From Allomuricauda sp. ARW1Y1 (GTDB lineage: Bacteria > Bacteroidota > Bacteroidia > Flavobacteriales > Flavobacteriaceae), in the NCBI RefSeq assembly GCF_013407935.1, contig NZ_JACBZU010000007.1, positions 1-64,000 of the forward strand: a stretch of 64,000 nucleotides of DNA. The letters are read 5' to 3'. Position 1 is the first letter of the stretch. Every line of letters begins with the position of its first letter. Below are positions 7,403 to 16,850 of the stretch, piece after piece. The notes beneath the pieces are model-generated. The model saw only the letters and a list, made by a program, of their open reading frames with translations, had not been told where the DNA came from and did no database searches. The position numbers and the translations under genes were made by a program.

Positions 7403-9154
7403 ATGAGCTACGAATCCAATCCCATTCTGGACAAATTGCCCAAGCACCTAAAGCAATTCATAAAACCACAGAATTATGAAGAGTACACCGCCATTGACCA
7501 AGCGGTCTGGCGCTACGTGATGCGCAAAAATGTGGATTACCTAAGCAGAGTGGCCCATAAATCGTATGTGGATGGATTGAAAAAGACGGGAATCTCCATT
7601 GACCATATCCCCAATATGTACGGGATGAACCGTATTTTGAAGGAAATCGGTTGGGCAGCCGTAGCCGTCGATGGTTTTATCCCGCCCTCGGCCTTTATGG
7701 AGTTCCAGGCATACAATGTGCTTGTCATCGCATCCGATATCCGTCAGCTTGAAAATATTGAATACACTCCTGCACCCGACATTATTCATGAAGGCGCCGG
7801 ACACGCACCCATTATCGCCAACCCAGAATATGCGGAATACCTCCGCCGATTTGGGGAAATTGGCTGCAAGGCCATCTCCAGCGCCAAGGATTATGAACTG
7901 TACAATGCCGTGCGCCATCTTTCCATTATCAAGGAGGCCAACGGTACGCCACTCGATGAAATTGAAGAAGCGGAAAAGCATATCGAACACTTGCAGAACA
8001 ATATGGGCGAACCCAGCGAAATGGCCCTTATCCGAAACCTGCATTGGTGGACCGTGGAATATGGACTTATCGGCACCGTGGACAACCCAAAAATATATGG
8101 TGCCGGATTGCTTTCCTCCATTGGTGAAAGCACGTGGTGCATGACGGACAAGGTGAAAAAACTGCCCTACTCTATTGAGGCGGCCCACACCGAGTTCGAC
8201 ATTACCAAACCGCAGCCGCAACTCTTCGTAACCCCAGATTTCGCCTTTTTGAGTCAGGTTTTGGAAGATTTTGCCAATACCATGGCGGTCCGCACGGGCG
8301 GGCTTTCCGGTGTTAAAAAATTGATAGGCTCCCAGGCTTTGGGCACCATCGAACTGAGCACAGGGCTTCAAATTTCAGGGATTTTTGAAAATGTAATCGA
8401 GAACAACGGAAAACCCATTTACATCCAAACCACAGGTGGCACGGCCTTGGCCTATCGCGAAAAAGAATTGGTGGGTCACAGTATTGCTCATCACAAAGAT
8501 GGTTTTGGTTCTCCTATCGGAAAATTGAAAGGCATCAACATTGCCATTGAGGACATGGGGCCACGTGACCTTAAAGCCTATAAAATTTATGAGGGCGAAG
8601 CCATCGCCTTGGAGTTTGAAGGCGGCATCAAAGTAGAAGGAACCATTGTAACCGGCACCCGAAACCTTATGGGGAAAATCATCCTCATCACTTTTGAAAA
8701 CTGTACCGTTACCCACAACGACAAGGTATTGTTCCAACCTGAATGGGGCTTGTACCACATGGGAGTCGGGCAACATATCGTTTCAGCCTACAACGGCCCT
8801 GCGGATTTGAACAGTTTTGACCTCATCACGCACCAGATCACCGAAAGCACCATCAAATCCAAAAAGGATGAGAAAAGAAAGGAACTAGAGCGATTCTACG
8901 AGCAAATCAGACATTTTAGGGAAGGAAAGAACACTACGGTATCCCGAAACAAGGTCTTTCAGGCCCTTAAAAAAGACCACCCCAAGGATTGGTTATTGCC
9001 TGTAGAACTCTACGAACTTGCCAAGCAGGACAACAATCAGGAATTCCAGCAGGAAATTCTGGAGCACTTAGAAAACATCAAACGCGATAACCCCAAGGTG
9101 GGCCATTTGATTGACGATGGTCTGCAATTGGTGGATATGGCCCTAGTGAGTTAA
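7403..9154 (+). CDS. aromatic amino acid hydroxylase with extended C-terminus
   Basis: Pterin-dependent, iron-containing hydroxylase of the Phe/Tyr/Trp hydroxylase family. The catalytic domain occupies roughly the first 340 residues: PDIIHEGAGHAPI carries iron ligands H129 and H134, and LHWWTVEYGLIG carries the third ligand, E219. The protein is 583 aa, about twice the size of the well-studied single-domain bacterial phenylalanine hydroxylases. Residues from about 340 on form an extra region with beta-rich segments and a lysine/glutamate-rich helical tail, whose function I cannot assign. The substrate is probably phenylalanine or tryptophan. A TATCTTTA element about 20 bases upstream is one base off the -7 consensus. 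It converges with the DUF4230 gene 21 bases later. Confidence 0.93.
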   Translation: MSYESNPILDKLPKHLKQFIKPQNYEEYTAIDQAVWRYVMRKNVDYLSRVAHKSYVDGLKKTGISIDHIPNMYGMNRILKEIGWAAVAVDGFIPPSAFMEFQAYNVLVIASDIRQLENIEYTPAPDIIHEGAGHAPIIANPEYAEYLRRFGEIGCKAISSAKDYELYNAVRHLSIIKEANGTPLDEIEEAEKHIEHLQNNMGEPSEMALIRNLHWWTVEYGLIGTVDNPKIYGAGLLSSIGESTWCMTDKVKKLPYSIEAAHTEFDITKPQPQLFVTPDFAFLSQVLEDFANTMAVRTGGLSGVKKLIGSQALGTIELSTGLQISGIFENVIENNGKPIYIQTTGGTALAYREKELVGHSIAHHKDGFGSPIGKLKGINIAIEDMGPRDLKAYKIYEGEAIALEFEGGIKVEGTIVTGTRNLMGKIILITFENCTVTHNDKVLFQPEWGLYHMGVGQHIVSAYNGPADLNSFDLITHQITESTIKSKKDEKRKELERFYEQIRHFREGKNTTVSRNKVFQALKKDHPKDWLLPVELYELAKQDNNQEFQQEILEHLENIKRDNPKVGHLIDDGLQLVDMALVS

Positions 9155-9175
9155 GAGGTCGTCGATTTTGGGCGA

Positions 9176-9790
9176 TCAATCCAGAAAAAGTTTGAATTGC
9201 TCCGTGTCTTCCACGGGCTTGTTGTCGTACACCAAGGTCCAACCCATGGTACGTGTCAACACCAAAATCCGGGAGAGTTCGCTTACCAATCGGTTTTCCG
9301 CATTGGACCGCAACGAAGATGCTTCGATTTTTTTCATCAAGGAAGCATTCACATTCCGTTTGATGGCATTGTAATCCCCGGCATTGAACGGATTTAGGTA
9401 ATCGGCAGTGACGTCATAATACTCAAAATCGGGGCTTATCTTGATTTCTGGGTCGGGAATACGAACGATACGAAGTAATTTTTGCTCTTCATCTACCTCA
9501 TATTCGATTTGCGACATATCGTAGGCAATGGACACATCAGCATTCACCACCACCAATGCTTTTTTATGGGCAGTGATCAGCGGGCCAAACAACTCCTTGG
9601 AATCTTTGTAATTGTACACCTCTGCAAAATGACCTTCCGTGACTACCAATTTGGACACATTACGCAACTCCTGCTGAATGAGCATGGAGTTTTCTTCGAG
9701 GATACTTTTTTGTTCACGGTCGTCGGTGCACGATTTGTAGATCAAAACCGAAGCCAACGCGAGGACCGCACCCATCAATATTTTCTTCAT
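9176..9790 (-). CDS. DUF4230 domain-containing protein
   Basis: 204-aa protein with one N-terminal membrane anchor or signal (MKKILMGAVLALASVLIYKS) and an extracytoplasmic DUF4230 domain. The start of that domain, LRNVSKLVVTEGHFAEVYNY, and the repeated beta pattern VVVNADVSIAYDM ... VRIPDPEIKI are typical. The function of the family is unknown. It follows the GSCFA gene directly (stop of the latter at 9791), so both are likely one transcript. Confidence 0.85.
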   Translation of the reverse strand: MKKILMGAVLALASVLIYKSCTDDREQKSILEENSMLIQQELRNVSKLVVTEGHFAEVYNYKDSKELFGPLITAHKKALVVVNADVSIAYDMSQIEYEVDEEQKLLRIVRIPDPEIKISPDFEYYDVTADYLNPFNAGDYNAIKRNVNASLMKKIEASSLRSNAENRLVSELSRILVLTRTMGWTLVYDNKPVEDTEQFKLFLD

Positions 9791-10750
9791 TTAGTCAAAT
9801 TTCATGAATGGATACCTTTCTTGAAGATACGTAATTTTTGTGCGGAGCGATGTTTTGAACTTTTGATGCGCCTCGGAATCCGGGTTGAAAGGTCGGTGCA
9901 ACAATCCCTTTTGAATCGCCTCCACCTCATCCATCACAGGATATACACTGTCTGAAATCCAAACGGATTTAAATTTTTCCCAGATGTAGTCAACCGCTAG
10001 TGGATTGGGGTGCACCATATCGGTTCCATAAAAACGGTAGTCACGGAGTTCGTCCATCATAATTTCATAAGCTGGGAAGTAGGACAGTTCTCTCGACTTC
10101 GCTCGAGATGACAAAACGGAATGTATCGCAGTAATCAAATGCGCTTTGCTCCGTTGGTTTTCCACAAAGCCATCCTTTAGATGACGGACCGGGGAAATGG
10201 TAAAGATGATTTCCGTCTTGGGATTCACCTCTTGAACCAATGCGATTATATGTTGAAGGCTAGCTCCGATTTCGGCAACGCTCAATAGTTTTTTGGTGAA
10301 TTGCTTCTGCGGGACCTTATGGCAATTGGCCACCGTTTTACCCGTTGATGTATGCTCGTATACCCAAGCCGTTCCCAAGGTGATGATGATATGGGAGGAG
10401 GTTTCCAACCATGTCTTGGTATCTTTTAGCCGTTGATTGAGCAATTGCAACAGCGCTTCAGGATCATTGGAACGCAATTCGGAATGGGCATCAAAGGAAC
10501 GCCAAATACCGTCCTGTTCAAATATCTCCTTTTGCTGATAAAATTTTTCTTCTAGGGCTCTTTCTACCAAATTGGCAATGGCCAAGGGATGGAACAGTAT
10601 CCCAAAGGGATTCAGGAATAACGGAAACTTGAAATAATCCAGTTTCTCCCCCATGTTTTCCACAAAACAAGACCCCAACAGCACCACCTTGCTCTGATAA
10701 TCTATGGGATTATCACTGGGTAGTAAAGGTATTTGGGTCTGTAGTTCCAT
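9791..10750 (-). CDS. GSCFA domain-containing protein, with in-frame repeat insertion
   Basis: 319-aa protein of the GSCFA family, an SGNH-hydrolase-like group named after the N-terminal motif, seen here as LLGSCFVENMG (residues 24-34). ITLGTAWVYE (123-132) and a late DYRFYGTDMVHPN block (237-249) also fit. It may be an esterase/acyltransferase but no substrate is known. Residues 214-222 (SSRAKSREL) are translated from a dispersed hairpin repeat at 10091-10108 and interrupt the family pattern just before YFPAYEIMMDELRDYRFY. The frame runs 19 codons further upstream into another repeat, so ATG 10748-10750 is the start. Confidence 0.85.
   Translation of the reverse strand: MELQTQIPLLPSDNPIDYQSKVVLLGSCFVENMGEKLDYFKFPLFLNPFGILFHPLAIANLVERALEEKFYQQKEIFEQDGIWRSFDAHSELRSNDPEALLQLLNQRLKDTKTWLETSSHIIITLGTAWVYEHTSTGKTVANCHKVPQKQFTKKLLSVAEIGASLQHIIALVQEVNPKTEIIFTISPVRHLKDGFVENQRSKAHLITAIHSVLSSRAKSRELSYFPAYEIMMDELRDYRFYGTDMVHPNPLAVDYIWEKFKSVWISDSVYPVMDEVEAIQKGLLHRPFNPDSEAHQKFKTSLRTKITYLQERYPFMKFD
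10091..10108. repeat. hairpin repeat copy inside the GSCFA gene
   Basis: TCTCGA and TCGAGA enclose CTTCGC, giving a perfect six-base stem with the conserved GAGCGAAGTCGA core of the dispersed family. It lies within the coding sequence without breaking the frame. Confidence 0.75.
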
Positions 10751-10785
10751 TTGATTTGCAAAAAATGTGTGTTCGATTTTTCGGT

Positions 10786-10907
10786 GGTTGAGCGGAGTCG
10801 AAATCATCGAAAATCTTACCTGCCTGTGGCAGTCAGGTCGATAACCATAATTTCAAGTCTACCACCAATTCTCGATACAAAATTCCTTTGGAATTTCACT
10901 CGAATTG
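10786..10907. repeat. paired dispersed hairpins upstream of the GSCFA gene
   Basis: Two elements. At 10786-10805 a GAGCGGAGTCG-loop hairpin has stem GGTT/AATC, which includes one G-T wobble. At 10866-10907 a nested stem-loop has outer arms CAATTC/GAATTG and inner arms AAATTCC/GGAATTT around TTT. The second shares the unpaired TCGATACA and CACTC with the copies near 2640, 2930 and 3290 while both stems differ in a compensated way. The block fills most of the 193-bp gap between the GSCFA gene and alaS. Confidence 0.75.
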
Positions 10908-10943
10908 ACTGCCTCTGGCATATTAACTTTTAAACCAAAAAAG

Positions 10944-13556
10944 TTATTTAATATATCCCTTCACCTTATCTAGCGCTTCGGGAATCCCTGCAGGATTTTT
11001 ACCTCCCGCAGTGGCAAAGAACGGTTGCCCCCCACCACCTCCTTGGATGTACTTTCCAAGCTCACGGACAATGGTTCCAGCATTCAAATCCGTTTCGGAA
11101 ACCACATTCTTGGAAATATAGCAGGACAGCACCGCTTTTCCGTCATTTTCAGAAGCCAGCAATAGGAATAACCTATCCACTTGACCGCCCATTTCGAAAG
11201 CCAAGTCCTTAATACCGCCTGCATCCAAGTCCACTTTTTTGGCCAAGAACTGGATTCCGTTGACCTCTTCCAACTCAGATATCAACTCGTTTTTTAGACC
11301 CTTCGCCTTATCTTTCAACAATTGCTCCACTTGCTTTTTAAGGGCAGCATTCTCTTCTTGCAGACTGGCCACCGATTTTACCGGGTCTTGGGAGTTTTTC
11401 AACATATCCTTGATCTCGAAGAGCATTCGGTTATTATTGAAATAGAATTCCTTGACCGCATCGGATGTAATCGCTTCAATCCGTCGAATTCCAGCGGCAA
11501 CAGCTCCTTCGGAGACAATCTTAAAATGCCAGATGTCCGCCGTATTGTCAACATGGGTACCCCCACATAGCTCAATGGACTGGCCAAAACGGATGGTACG
11601 AACGGTATCCCCGTATTTTTCGCCAAACAGGGCCATCGCTCCTTCTTCCATCGCCTGTTTCATGGGTACATTTCGGTTTTCTTCCAAAGGAAGTTGTCCA
11701 TCGATACGGGCATTTACAAAGTTTTCCACTTCACGGAGTTCTTCCACCGTAAGTTTGGAAAAGTGGGAGAAATCGAACCGCAGGTATTTGGAATGTACCG
11801 CCGAACCCTTCTGTTCTACATGGCTCCCCAATACCTCGCGCAATGCTTGGTGCAACAAATGCGTGGCGGTATGGTTACTTGCCGTTCTATAGCGCTGCTT
11901 TTTGTCCACCACCGCCTTAAAGGTTCCCGAAACCTCTTTCGGCAAGGATTTGGCAAAATGCACGATCTCGTTGTTTTCGCGTTTGGTATCCAAAATATAG
12001 GTGACATCGCCATTGGGTGCTTCCAAATAGCCCTTGTCTCCCACTTGACCACCGCCTTCGGCATAAAACGGGGTCAGATTAAAGACCAGTTGATATTGGT
12101 CCCCTTCTTTTTTACTGGTCACTTTTCGGTATTTCACCACCTTTACCTGTGCTTCCAAGCTATCGTATCCGATAAATTCCTGTTCGGTATCGGTTTGTAA
12201 AACGTTCCAATCGTCTTTAGACACTTCGGATGCGGCTCTGGAACGGTCCTTTTGCGCTTTCAGAGCCTTTTCAAAACCTTCCACATCCAATTGATATCCT
12301 TTTTCCTCTAAAATCAAGGCCGTCAGATCTATCGGGAATCCGAACGTATCATAAAGTTCGAAGGCCTTGTCGCCAGCAATGGTTTTATCTTTTGATGATT
12401 TGATAACGGAATCCAACAACACCAAACCTTGTTCCAAGGTGCTCAAGAAGGAACTTTCTTCCTCCTTGATGACGTTCTCTATCAATTGATGTTGTTCCTT
12501 CAATTCTGGAAAGGCCTTGCCCATCTGTTCGCTCAGCACTTTCACCAAACGATAAATAAAAGGCTTGTTGGTATCCAAAAAAGTGAATCCATAACGAATG
12601 GCACGGCGCAGAATCCTTCGGATGACGTAACCAGCACCCGTATTGCTCGGCAATTGTCCGTCGGCAATGGAAAAGGCCACCGCGCGCACGTGATCGGAAA
12701 TCACACGAATGGCAATATCGGTCTGCTCGTTTTTGCCATACTTTTTCCCTGTGATGATCTCCACTTCTCGAATGAGTGGTGTAAATACATCGGTATCGTA
12801 ATTGGATTGCTTGCCCTGGAGCACCATGCATAGCCGCTCAAAGCCCATTCCCGTATCGATATGTTTTTCGGGGAGCGGTTCCAAACTACCGTTCGCCTTC
12901 CGGTTGAACTGCATAAAGACCAAGTTCCAGATCTCCACCACCTGAGGATGGTCCTGGTTCACCAAGGAAGCTCCGTCCACCTTGGCTTTTTCTTCTTTGG
13001 AGCGAATATCCACATGGATTTCGGAGCAGGGCCCGCAAGGTCCTTGGTCCCCCATTTCCCAAAAGTTGTCCTTTTTGTTTCCTTTGATGATTCGATTTTC
13101 GGGCACAATGGCCTTCCACAAATCATAGGCCTCTTGATCCAAGGGCAACCCATCCTCTTCGCTGCCTTCAAACACGGAAACGTAGAGACTGTCCTTATCG
13201 ATTTTATAGACTTCCGTGAGCAATTCCCATGCCCACGAGATAGCTTCTTTTTTAAAATAATCCCCAATACTCCAGTTCCCCAACATCTCGAACATGGTGT
13301 GGTGATAGGTATCCTTTCCCACCTCTTCGAGATCGTTGTGTTTACCGCTCACCCTCAAGCATTTCTGGGTATCGGTAAGGCGTTTGTGCTTGGCAACTGA
13401 ATTCCCCAAAAAGTACTCCTTAAATTGGTTCATGCCCGCATTGGTGAACATCAGCGTGGGGTCGTCCTTCATCACCATGGGGGCCGATGGCACTATCTTG
13501 TGGTTTTTTTCTTTGAAAAAGTTTAAAAACTGGTTTCTAACTTCTTGGGATGTCAT
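10944..13556 (-). CDS. alaS: alanyl-tRNA synthetase
   Basis: Charges tRNA-Ala with alanine and hydrolyses mischarged Ser/Gly-tRNA-Ala. The 870-aa protein has the usual full-length layout: class II catalytic core at the N-terminus ([15 protein letters not shown], residues 38-52; [10 protein letters not shown]), tRNA-recognition helices, the editing domain with the zinc-binding pair H562xxxH566 and C664xxxH668 (CGGTH), then the C-Ala domain ending in a glycine-rich [15 protein letters not shown] stretch. It is a single gene transcribed away from the M23 peptidase gene. Confidence 0.98.
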   Translation of the reverse strand: MTSQEVRNQFLNFFKEKNHKIVPSAPMVMKDDPTLMFTNAGMNQFKEYFLGNSVAKHKRLTDTQKCLRVSGKHNDLEEVGKDTYHHTMFEMLGNWSIGDYFKKEAISWAWELLTEVYKIDKDSLYVSVFEGSEEDGLPLDQEAYDLWKAIVPENRIIKGNKKDNFWEMGDQGPCGPCSEIHVDIRSKEEKAKVDGASLVNQDHPQVVEIWNLVFMQFNRKANGSLEPLPEKHIDTGMGFERLCMVLQGKQSNYDTDVFTPLIREVEIITGKKYGKNEQTDIAIRVISDHVRAVAFSIADGQLPSNTGAGYVIRRILRRAIRYGFTFLDTNKPFIYRLVKVLSEQMGKAFPELKEQHQLIENVIKEEESSFLSTLEQGLVLLDSVIKSSKDKTIAGDKAFELYDTFGFPIDLTALILEEKGYQLDVEGFEKALKAQKDRSRAASEVSKDDWNVLQTDTEQEFIGYDSLEAQVKVVKYRKVTSKKEGDQYQLVFNLTPFYAEGGGQVGDKGYLEAPNGDVTYILDTKRENNEIVHFAKSLPKEVSGTFKAVVDKKQRYRTASNHTATHLLHQALREVLGSHVEQKGSAVHSKYLRFDFSHFSKLTVEELREVENFVNARIDGQLPLEENRNVPMKQAMEEGAMALFGEKYGDTVRTIRFGQSIELCGGTHVDNTADIWHFKIVSEGAVAAGIRRIEAITSDAVKEFYFNNNRMLFEIKDMLKNSQDPVKSVASLQEENAALKKQVEQLLKDKAKGLKNELISELEEVNGIQFLAKKVDLDAGGIKDLAFEMGGQVDRLFLLLASENDGKAVLSCYISKNVVSETDLNAGTIVRELGKYIQGGGGGQPFFATAGGKNPAGIPEALDKVKGYIK

Positions 13557-13605
13557 TGAATTCCTAGGGTTTTCTTAAATTTAACAGTTTAAGCAAAACA
13601 ATTTT

Positions 13606-13613
13606 TATATTTG
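13606..13613 (+). promoter_or_regulatory. -7 promoter element TATATTTG
   Basis: Exact TAnnTTTG match 47 bases before the M23 peptidase start, in the divergent gap with alaS. It would begin transcription at about 13620. Confidence 0.55.
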
Positions 13614-13660
13614 TTTGTTCTGATTAAAATGAGTGAGCAAAAATAGGATAAAATCCATTC

Positions 13661-14638
13661 ATGTCTAAAGTTAAGTACTATTACGACCCGGATACGCTTT
13701 CGTACCGAAAGATCGAGCCGAAAAAATCCAGAAAGTACAGGAATATTTTCCTGTTTTTGTTGGGATCTGCCCTATTCGGTTTCCTTGGATTGATCATTTT
13801 GCTGAACACCCGATGGGTAAATACGCCCAAAGAACTTTCACTGGAGCGGGAAGTGCGCAACTACGAGCTTCAATTTGAGATCCTGAACCGAAAGATGGAC
13901 CAAATGGAGCAGGTTTTGGCCAACATCGAGGAGCGCGACAACAATATTTACCGATTGTATTTTGAGGCCAACCCCATACCCGAAGAGCAACGAAAAGCGG
14001 GCTTCGGGGGCGTTAACCGATACAGGGACCTGGAAGGTTTCAACAACTCCGAAATTATTATTGATGCCACCAAGCGGCTGGACATCATCCAAAAAGAAAT
14101 GGTCATCCAATCCAAATCCTTGGACGAGATTGCCAAATTGGCCGAAGAAAAGGAAAAATTACTGGCCTCCATACCAGCCATCCAACCCGTGAGCAACGAA
14201 GATTTGACCCGAATGGCATCCGGTTACGGCTGGCGTTCCGACCCTTTTACCAAGGCACGTAAAATGCATTGGGGGATGGACTTTACCGCGCCTCGGGGCA
14301 GTCCGATTTACGCTACCGGCGATGGGAAAGTGGTACGTGCCGACAACCGATCTTCGGGTTACGGTAAGCATGTCCGTATTGATCATGGATATGGCTATAT
14401 TTCGCTGTATGCCCACATGAGCAAATACAATGTCACCGTAGGCCAAAAGGTCAAAAGAGGTGATCTTATCGGCTTTGTGGGGAGTACCGGACGTTCCCAA
14501 GCCCCTCATGTGCACTACGAAGTGTTTAAGGACGGGGAGCGCATCAACCCGATCAACTTCTACTACGGAAGTTTAACGGCCGAAGAGTTCGAGAATATGC
14601 TCAGATTGGCCAACCAAGAGAACCAATCACTGGATTAA
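13661..14638 (+). CDS. M23 family metallopeptidase (membrane-anchored)
   Basis: 325-aa predicted peptidoglycan endopeptidase of the LytM/M23 type. It has a short basic cytoplasmic N-terminus, one transmembrane segment (about 28-50), a coiled-coil region (about 60-165) and a C-terminal M23 domain. Zinc ligands are H203 and D207 in HWGMDF and H285 in HVHYEV (283-288), with H283 beside it, so the site looks intact and active rather than an EnvC-like regulator. It shares one base with the following MerR gene (TAATG at 14636-14640), and the genes through 17339 may be one operon. Confidence 0.93.
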   Translation: MSKVKYYYDPDTLSYRKIEPKKSRKYRNIFLFLLGSALFGFLGLIILLNTRWVNTPKELSLEREVRNYELQFEILNRKMDQMEQVLANIEERDNNIYRLYFEANPIPEEQRKAGFGGVNRYRDLEGFNNSEIIIDATKRLDIIQKEMVIQSKSLDEIAKLAEEKEKLLASIPAIQPVSNEDLTRMASGYGWRSDPFTKARKMHWGMDFTAPRGSPIYATGDGKVVRADNRSSGYGKHVRIDHGYGYISLYAHMSKYNVTVGQKVKRGDLIGFVGSTGRSQAPHVHYEVFKDGERINPINFYYGSLTAEEFENMLRLANQENQSLD

Positions 14639-14967
14639 TGCATGTAGATCTGCCCGAAAAACGCTATTATGGCATTGGTGAAGTGGCCAAGGCCTTTGGG
14701 GTGAACACCTCACTCATCCGCTTTTGGGAAAAGGAGTTTGATGTACTCCAGCCCAAAAAAAATGCCAAGGGCAATCGTAAATTCACCCCTCAGGATATCC
14801 AAAACCTTCAATTGATCTATCATTTAGTGAAGGAACGTGGGTTTACTTTGGAGGGAGCCAAAATCCATCTGAAAGAAGAAAAACAGAAGGCCCTTTCCAA
14901 TTTTGAGGTCATTCAAAAACTGCAAAAGGTAAAGGCAGAACTGCTGAAAATCAAAGAACAACTATAA
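14638..14967 (+). CDS. MerR family transcriptional regulator
   Basis: 109-aa DNA-binding protein. The winged-helix HTH is clear: YYGIGEVAKAFGVNTSLIRFWEKEFDVLQPKKNAKGNRKF (residues 9-49 or so), followed by a helical part ending in a lysine/glutamate-rich coiled coil (about 75-109) that would dimerise. There is no C-terminal effector or metal-binding domain, and no cysteine cluster. It is tightly placed between the M23 peptidase and LemA genes, so it may control this envelope operon; the target is inferred from position only. Confidence 0.9.
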   Translation: MHVDLPEKRYYGIGEVAKAFGVNTSLIRFWEKEFDVLQPKKNAKGNRKFTPQDIQNLQLIYHLVKERGFTLEGAKIHLKEEKQKALSNFEVIQKLQKVKAELLKIKEQL

Positions 14968-14986
14968 ACACTTTAACCAATAAAAA

Positions 14987-15586
14987 ATGAAAAAAGGTAT
15001 CATTGCCGTTATTGTCCTCGGACTTTTGGGCGTAATCATTGTGGGTTGGTACGTACGGACCAATAATAACCTTATTGACATGAAAGGACAGGCCACCAAA
15101 CAGTGGGCCAATGTGGAAAGTTCCTATCAACGTAGGAGCGACCTCATCGGGAACTTGGTCAAAACCGTGCAAGGTGCCGCGGATTTCGAACGCGAAACCT
15201 TATCGGATGTGATCGAAGCGAGATCAAAGGCTACTTCCACCAATATTGATGCCAACAACCTTACCCAAGAGCAGTTGGCCGAATTTCAACAAGCCCAAAC
15301 AGGTTTGTCTTCCGCCCTATCCAGATTGCTGGTCACTGTGGAGCGCTACCCCGACCTCAAAGCGAGCCAAAACTTTTTGGAGCTTCAATCCCAACTGGAA
15401 GGAACCGAAAACCGGATCAATGTGGAGCGTAACCGTTTTAATGATTTGGCCGGGGAGTACAACATCCGAATTCAGCAAATCCCGACCAACATCGTGGCGA
15501 GCATCGCAAATTTTGAATCCATGCCGCTCTTTACATCCGACGCCGGTTCCGAAAAGGCTCCCGATGTGAACTTTGAATTCAATTAG
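14987..15586 (+). CDS. lemA: LemA family protein
   Basis: 199-aa protein with one N-terminal membrane helix (about 4-24) followed by the long helical LemA domain: YVRTNNNLIDMKGQATKQWA, SSYQRRSDLIGNLVKTVQG and the conserved RYPDLKASQNFLELQSQLEGTENRI. The molecular role of LemA is not settled. In many bacteria lemA sits next to TPM-domain genes, as here, where two TPM genes follow within 4 bases and with an overlap. Confidence 0.94.
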   Translation: MKKGIIAVIVLGLLGVIIVGWYVRTNNNLIDMKGQATKQWANVESSYQRRSDLIGNLVKTVQGAADFERETLSDVIEARSKATSTNIDANNLTQEQLAEFQQAQTGLSSALSRLLVTVERYPDLKASQNFLELQSQLEGTENRINVERNRFNDLAGEYNIRIQQIPTNIVASIANFESMPLFTSDAGSEKAPDVNFEFN

Positions 15587-15589
15587 GCC

Positions 15590-16027
15590 ATGTCGCACGT
15601 AGAGGAGTTTTTGACCGCAGCGGAGGAAAGTGAAATCGTAAATGCCATCGTTGAAGCCGAAAAGAACACTTCCGGTGAAATTCGGGTGCATATCGAGGCG
15701 TCTTCCAAAATAGACCATTTCAGTAGGGCACAGCAGGTGTTCCATTTCCTGAAGATGAACAACACCAAAGAAGGGAACGGTGTGCTTTTATATGTGGCGG
15801 TAGACGATCGAAAATTCGTCATCTATGGAGGTGAAGGCATCGACCGTGCCGTCCCCAAAGGTTTTTGGGACACCACCAAGGATGTCATCGCTTCCCATTT
15901 TGCAAAAGGAAATTTTAAACAAGGTATCATTGAGGGCATTCTAATGGCTGGCAAAGAGTTGCAGGCGCATTTTCCATGGCAACAAAATGATACCAACGAA
16001 CTGAACGATGCAATATCCAAAGGTTAG
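15590..16027 (+). CDS. TPM domain-containing protein, soluble form
   Basis: 145-aa protein consisting of almost nothing but a TPM (TLP18.3/Psb32/MOLO-1) domain: FLTAAEESEIVNAIVEAEKNTSGEIRVHIE at the start, GVLLYVAVDDRKFVIYGGEGID and FKQGIIEGI in the core. It has no signal peptide or membrane segment, unlike its downstream paralogue, so it is probably cytoplasmic. TPM domains are tied to membrane or photosystem maintenance in plants and are unassigned in most bacteria. It overlaps the next gene by 20 bases. Confidence 0.9.
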   Translation: MSHVEEFLTAAEESEIVNAIVEAEKNTSGEIRVHIEASSKIDHFSRAQQVFHFLKMNNTKEGNGVLLYVAVDDRKFVIYGGEGIDRAVPKGFWDTTKDVIASHFAKGNFKQGIIEGILMAGKELQAHFPWQQNDTNELNDAISKG

Positions 16028-16796
16028 TTTTTTATACTTTTTTTTATATGCCTCTCTAGCTTGGGGGCAATTTACCATACCTGAAAAACCACAAAAGCAG
16101 ACCAGCGTTTACGATTATGTGGACCTCTTGTCCCCTTCACAGAGCAATGCCTTGGAGCAAAAGCTGGTTCGCTATTCCGATAGCACTTCCACTCAAATCG
16201 TGGTGGCCATCATTAGTTCCACCGAGGGGGAGGACATCACCTTTTTGGGAGCGCAATGGGGTCAAAAATGGGGCATTGGTCAGGCTGACAAGGACAATGG
16301 CGTTCTGGTAGTCTTGGCCAAAGACGACCGAAGAATTGCCATTAACACCGGTTATGGTGTCGAAGGCAGCCTCACCGACCTGATGTCCCGACGCATCATA
16401 GAATCCGTTATTATTCCTGAATTCAAACAAGGGGATTATTATGCGGGGCTCGACAAAGGCTCCGATGCGATTTTTAAGGTGCTTACCGGGGAGTTTACCG
16501 AAGACCGCACCTTTGGTGGGGGCAAAAAATTCCCGATTGATGCCCTGTTTCCCTTCATCATTTTCATTATCATCATCATTATTTTTTGGAATCGTAAAAA
16601 CAAGGGTGGCAGAGGTCCAGGTGGTCGTAGGGGCGGTGGACTTGATATTTGGGACATGATCATTCTCAGCAATATGGGCCGCAGTTCAGGTTCTTCCGGT
16701 GGATTTGGCAGCGGAGGTGGATTTGGAAGTGGCGGTTTTGGTGGTGGCTTTGGAGGCGGCGGCTTCGGAGGTGGTGGTGCCTCTGGGGGTTGGTAG
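16008..16796 (+). CDS. TPM domain-containing membrane protein (YgcG-like)
   Basis: 262-aa protein with a cleavable signal (FFLYASLAWGQ, about 10-21) and an extracytoplasmic TPM domain: VDLLSPSQSNALEQKL, STQIVVAIISST and GVLVVLAKDDRRIAINTGYGVEG. One transmembrane helix of isoleucine and phenylalanine follows (about 179-196), then a basic stretch and a C-terminal tail of glycine with phenylalanine and serine (about 224-262). This architecture matches YgcG-type proteins. The start overlaps the preceding soluble TPM gene by 20 bases, and both probably arose by duplication. The tail DNA is a GGT/GGC-rich low-complexity tract. Confidence 0.92.
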   Translation: MQYPKVSFLYFFLYASLAWGQFTIPEKPQKQTSVYDYVDLLSPSQSNALEQKLVRYSDSTSTQIVVAIISSTEGEDITFLGAQWGQKWGIGQADKDNGVLVVLAKDDRRIAINTGYGVEGSLTDLMSRRIIESVIIPEFKQGDYYAGLDKGSDAIFKVLTGEFTEDRTFGGGKKFPIDALFPFIIFIIIIIIFWNRKNKGGRGPGGRRGGGLDIWDMIILSNMGRSSGSSGGFGSGGGFGSGGFGGGFGGGGFGGGGASGGW

Positions 16797-16850
16797 GTCC
16801 GCGAAATACGCAACTAAATACCGAGAACCTCATCTATAAAGTAAAATTCC

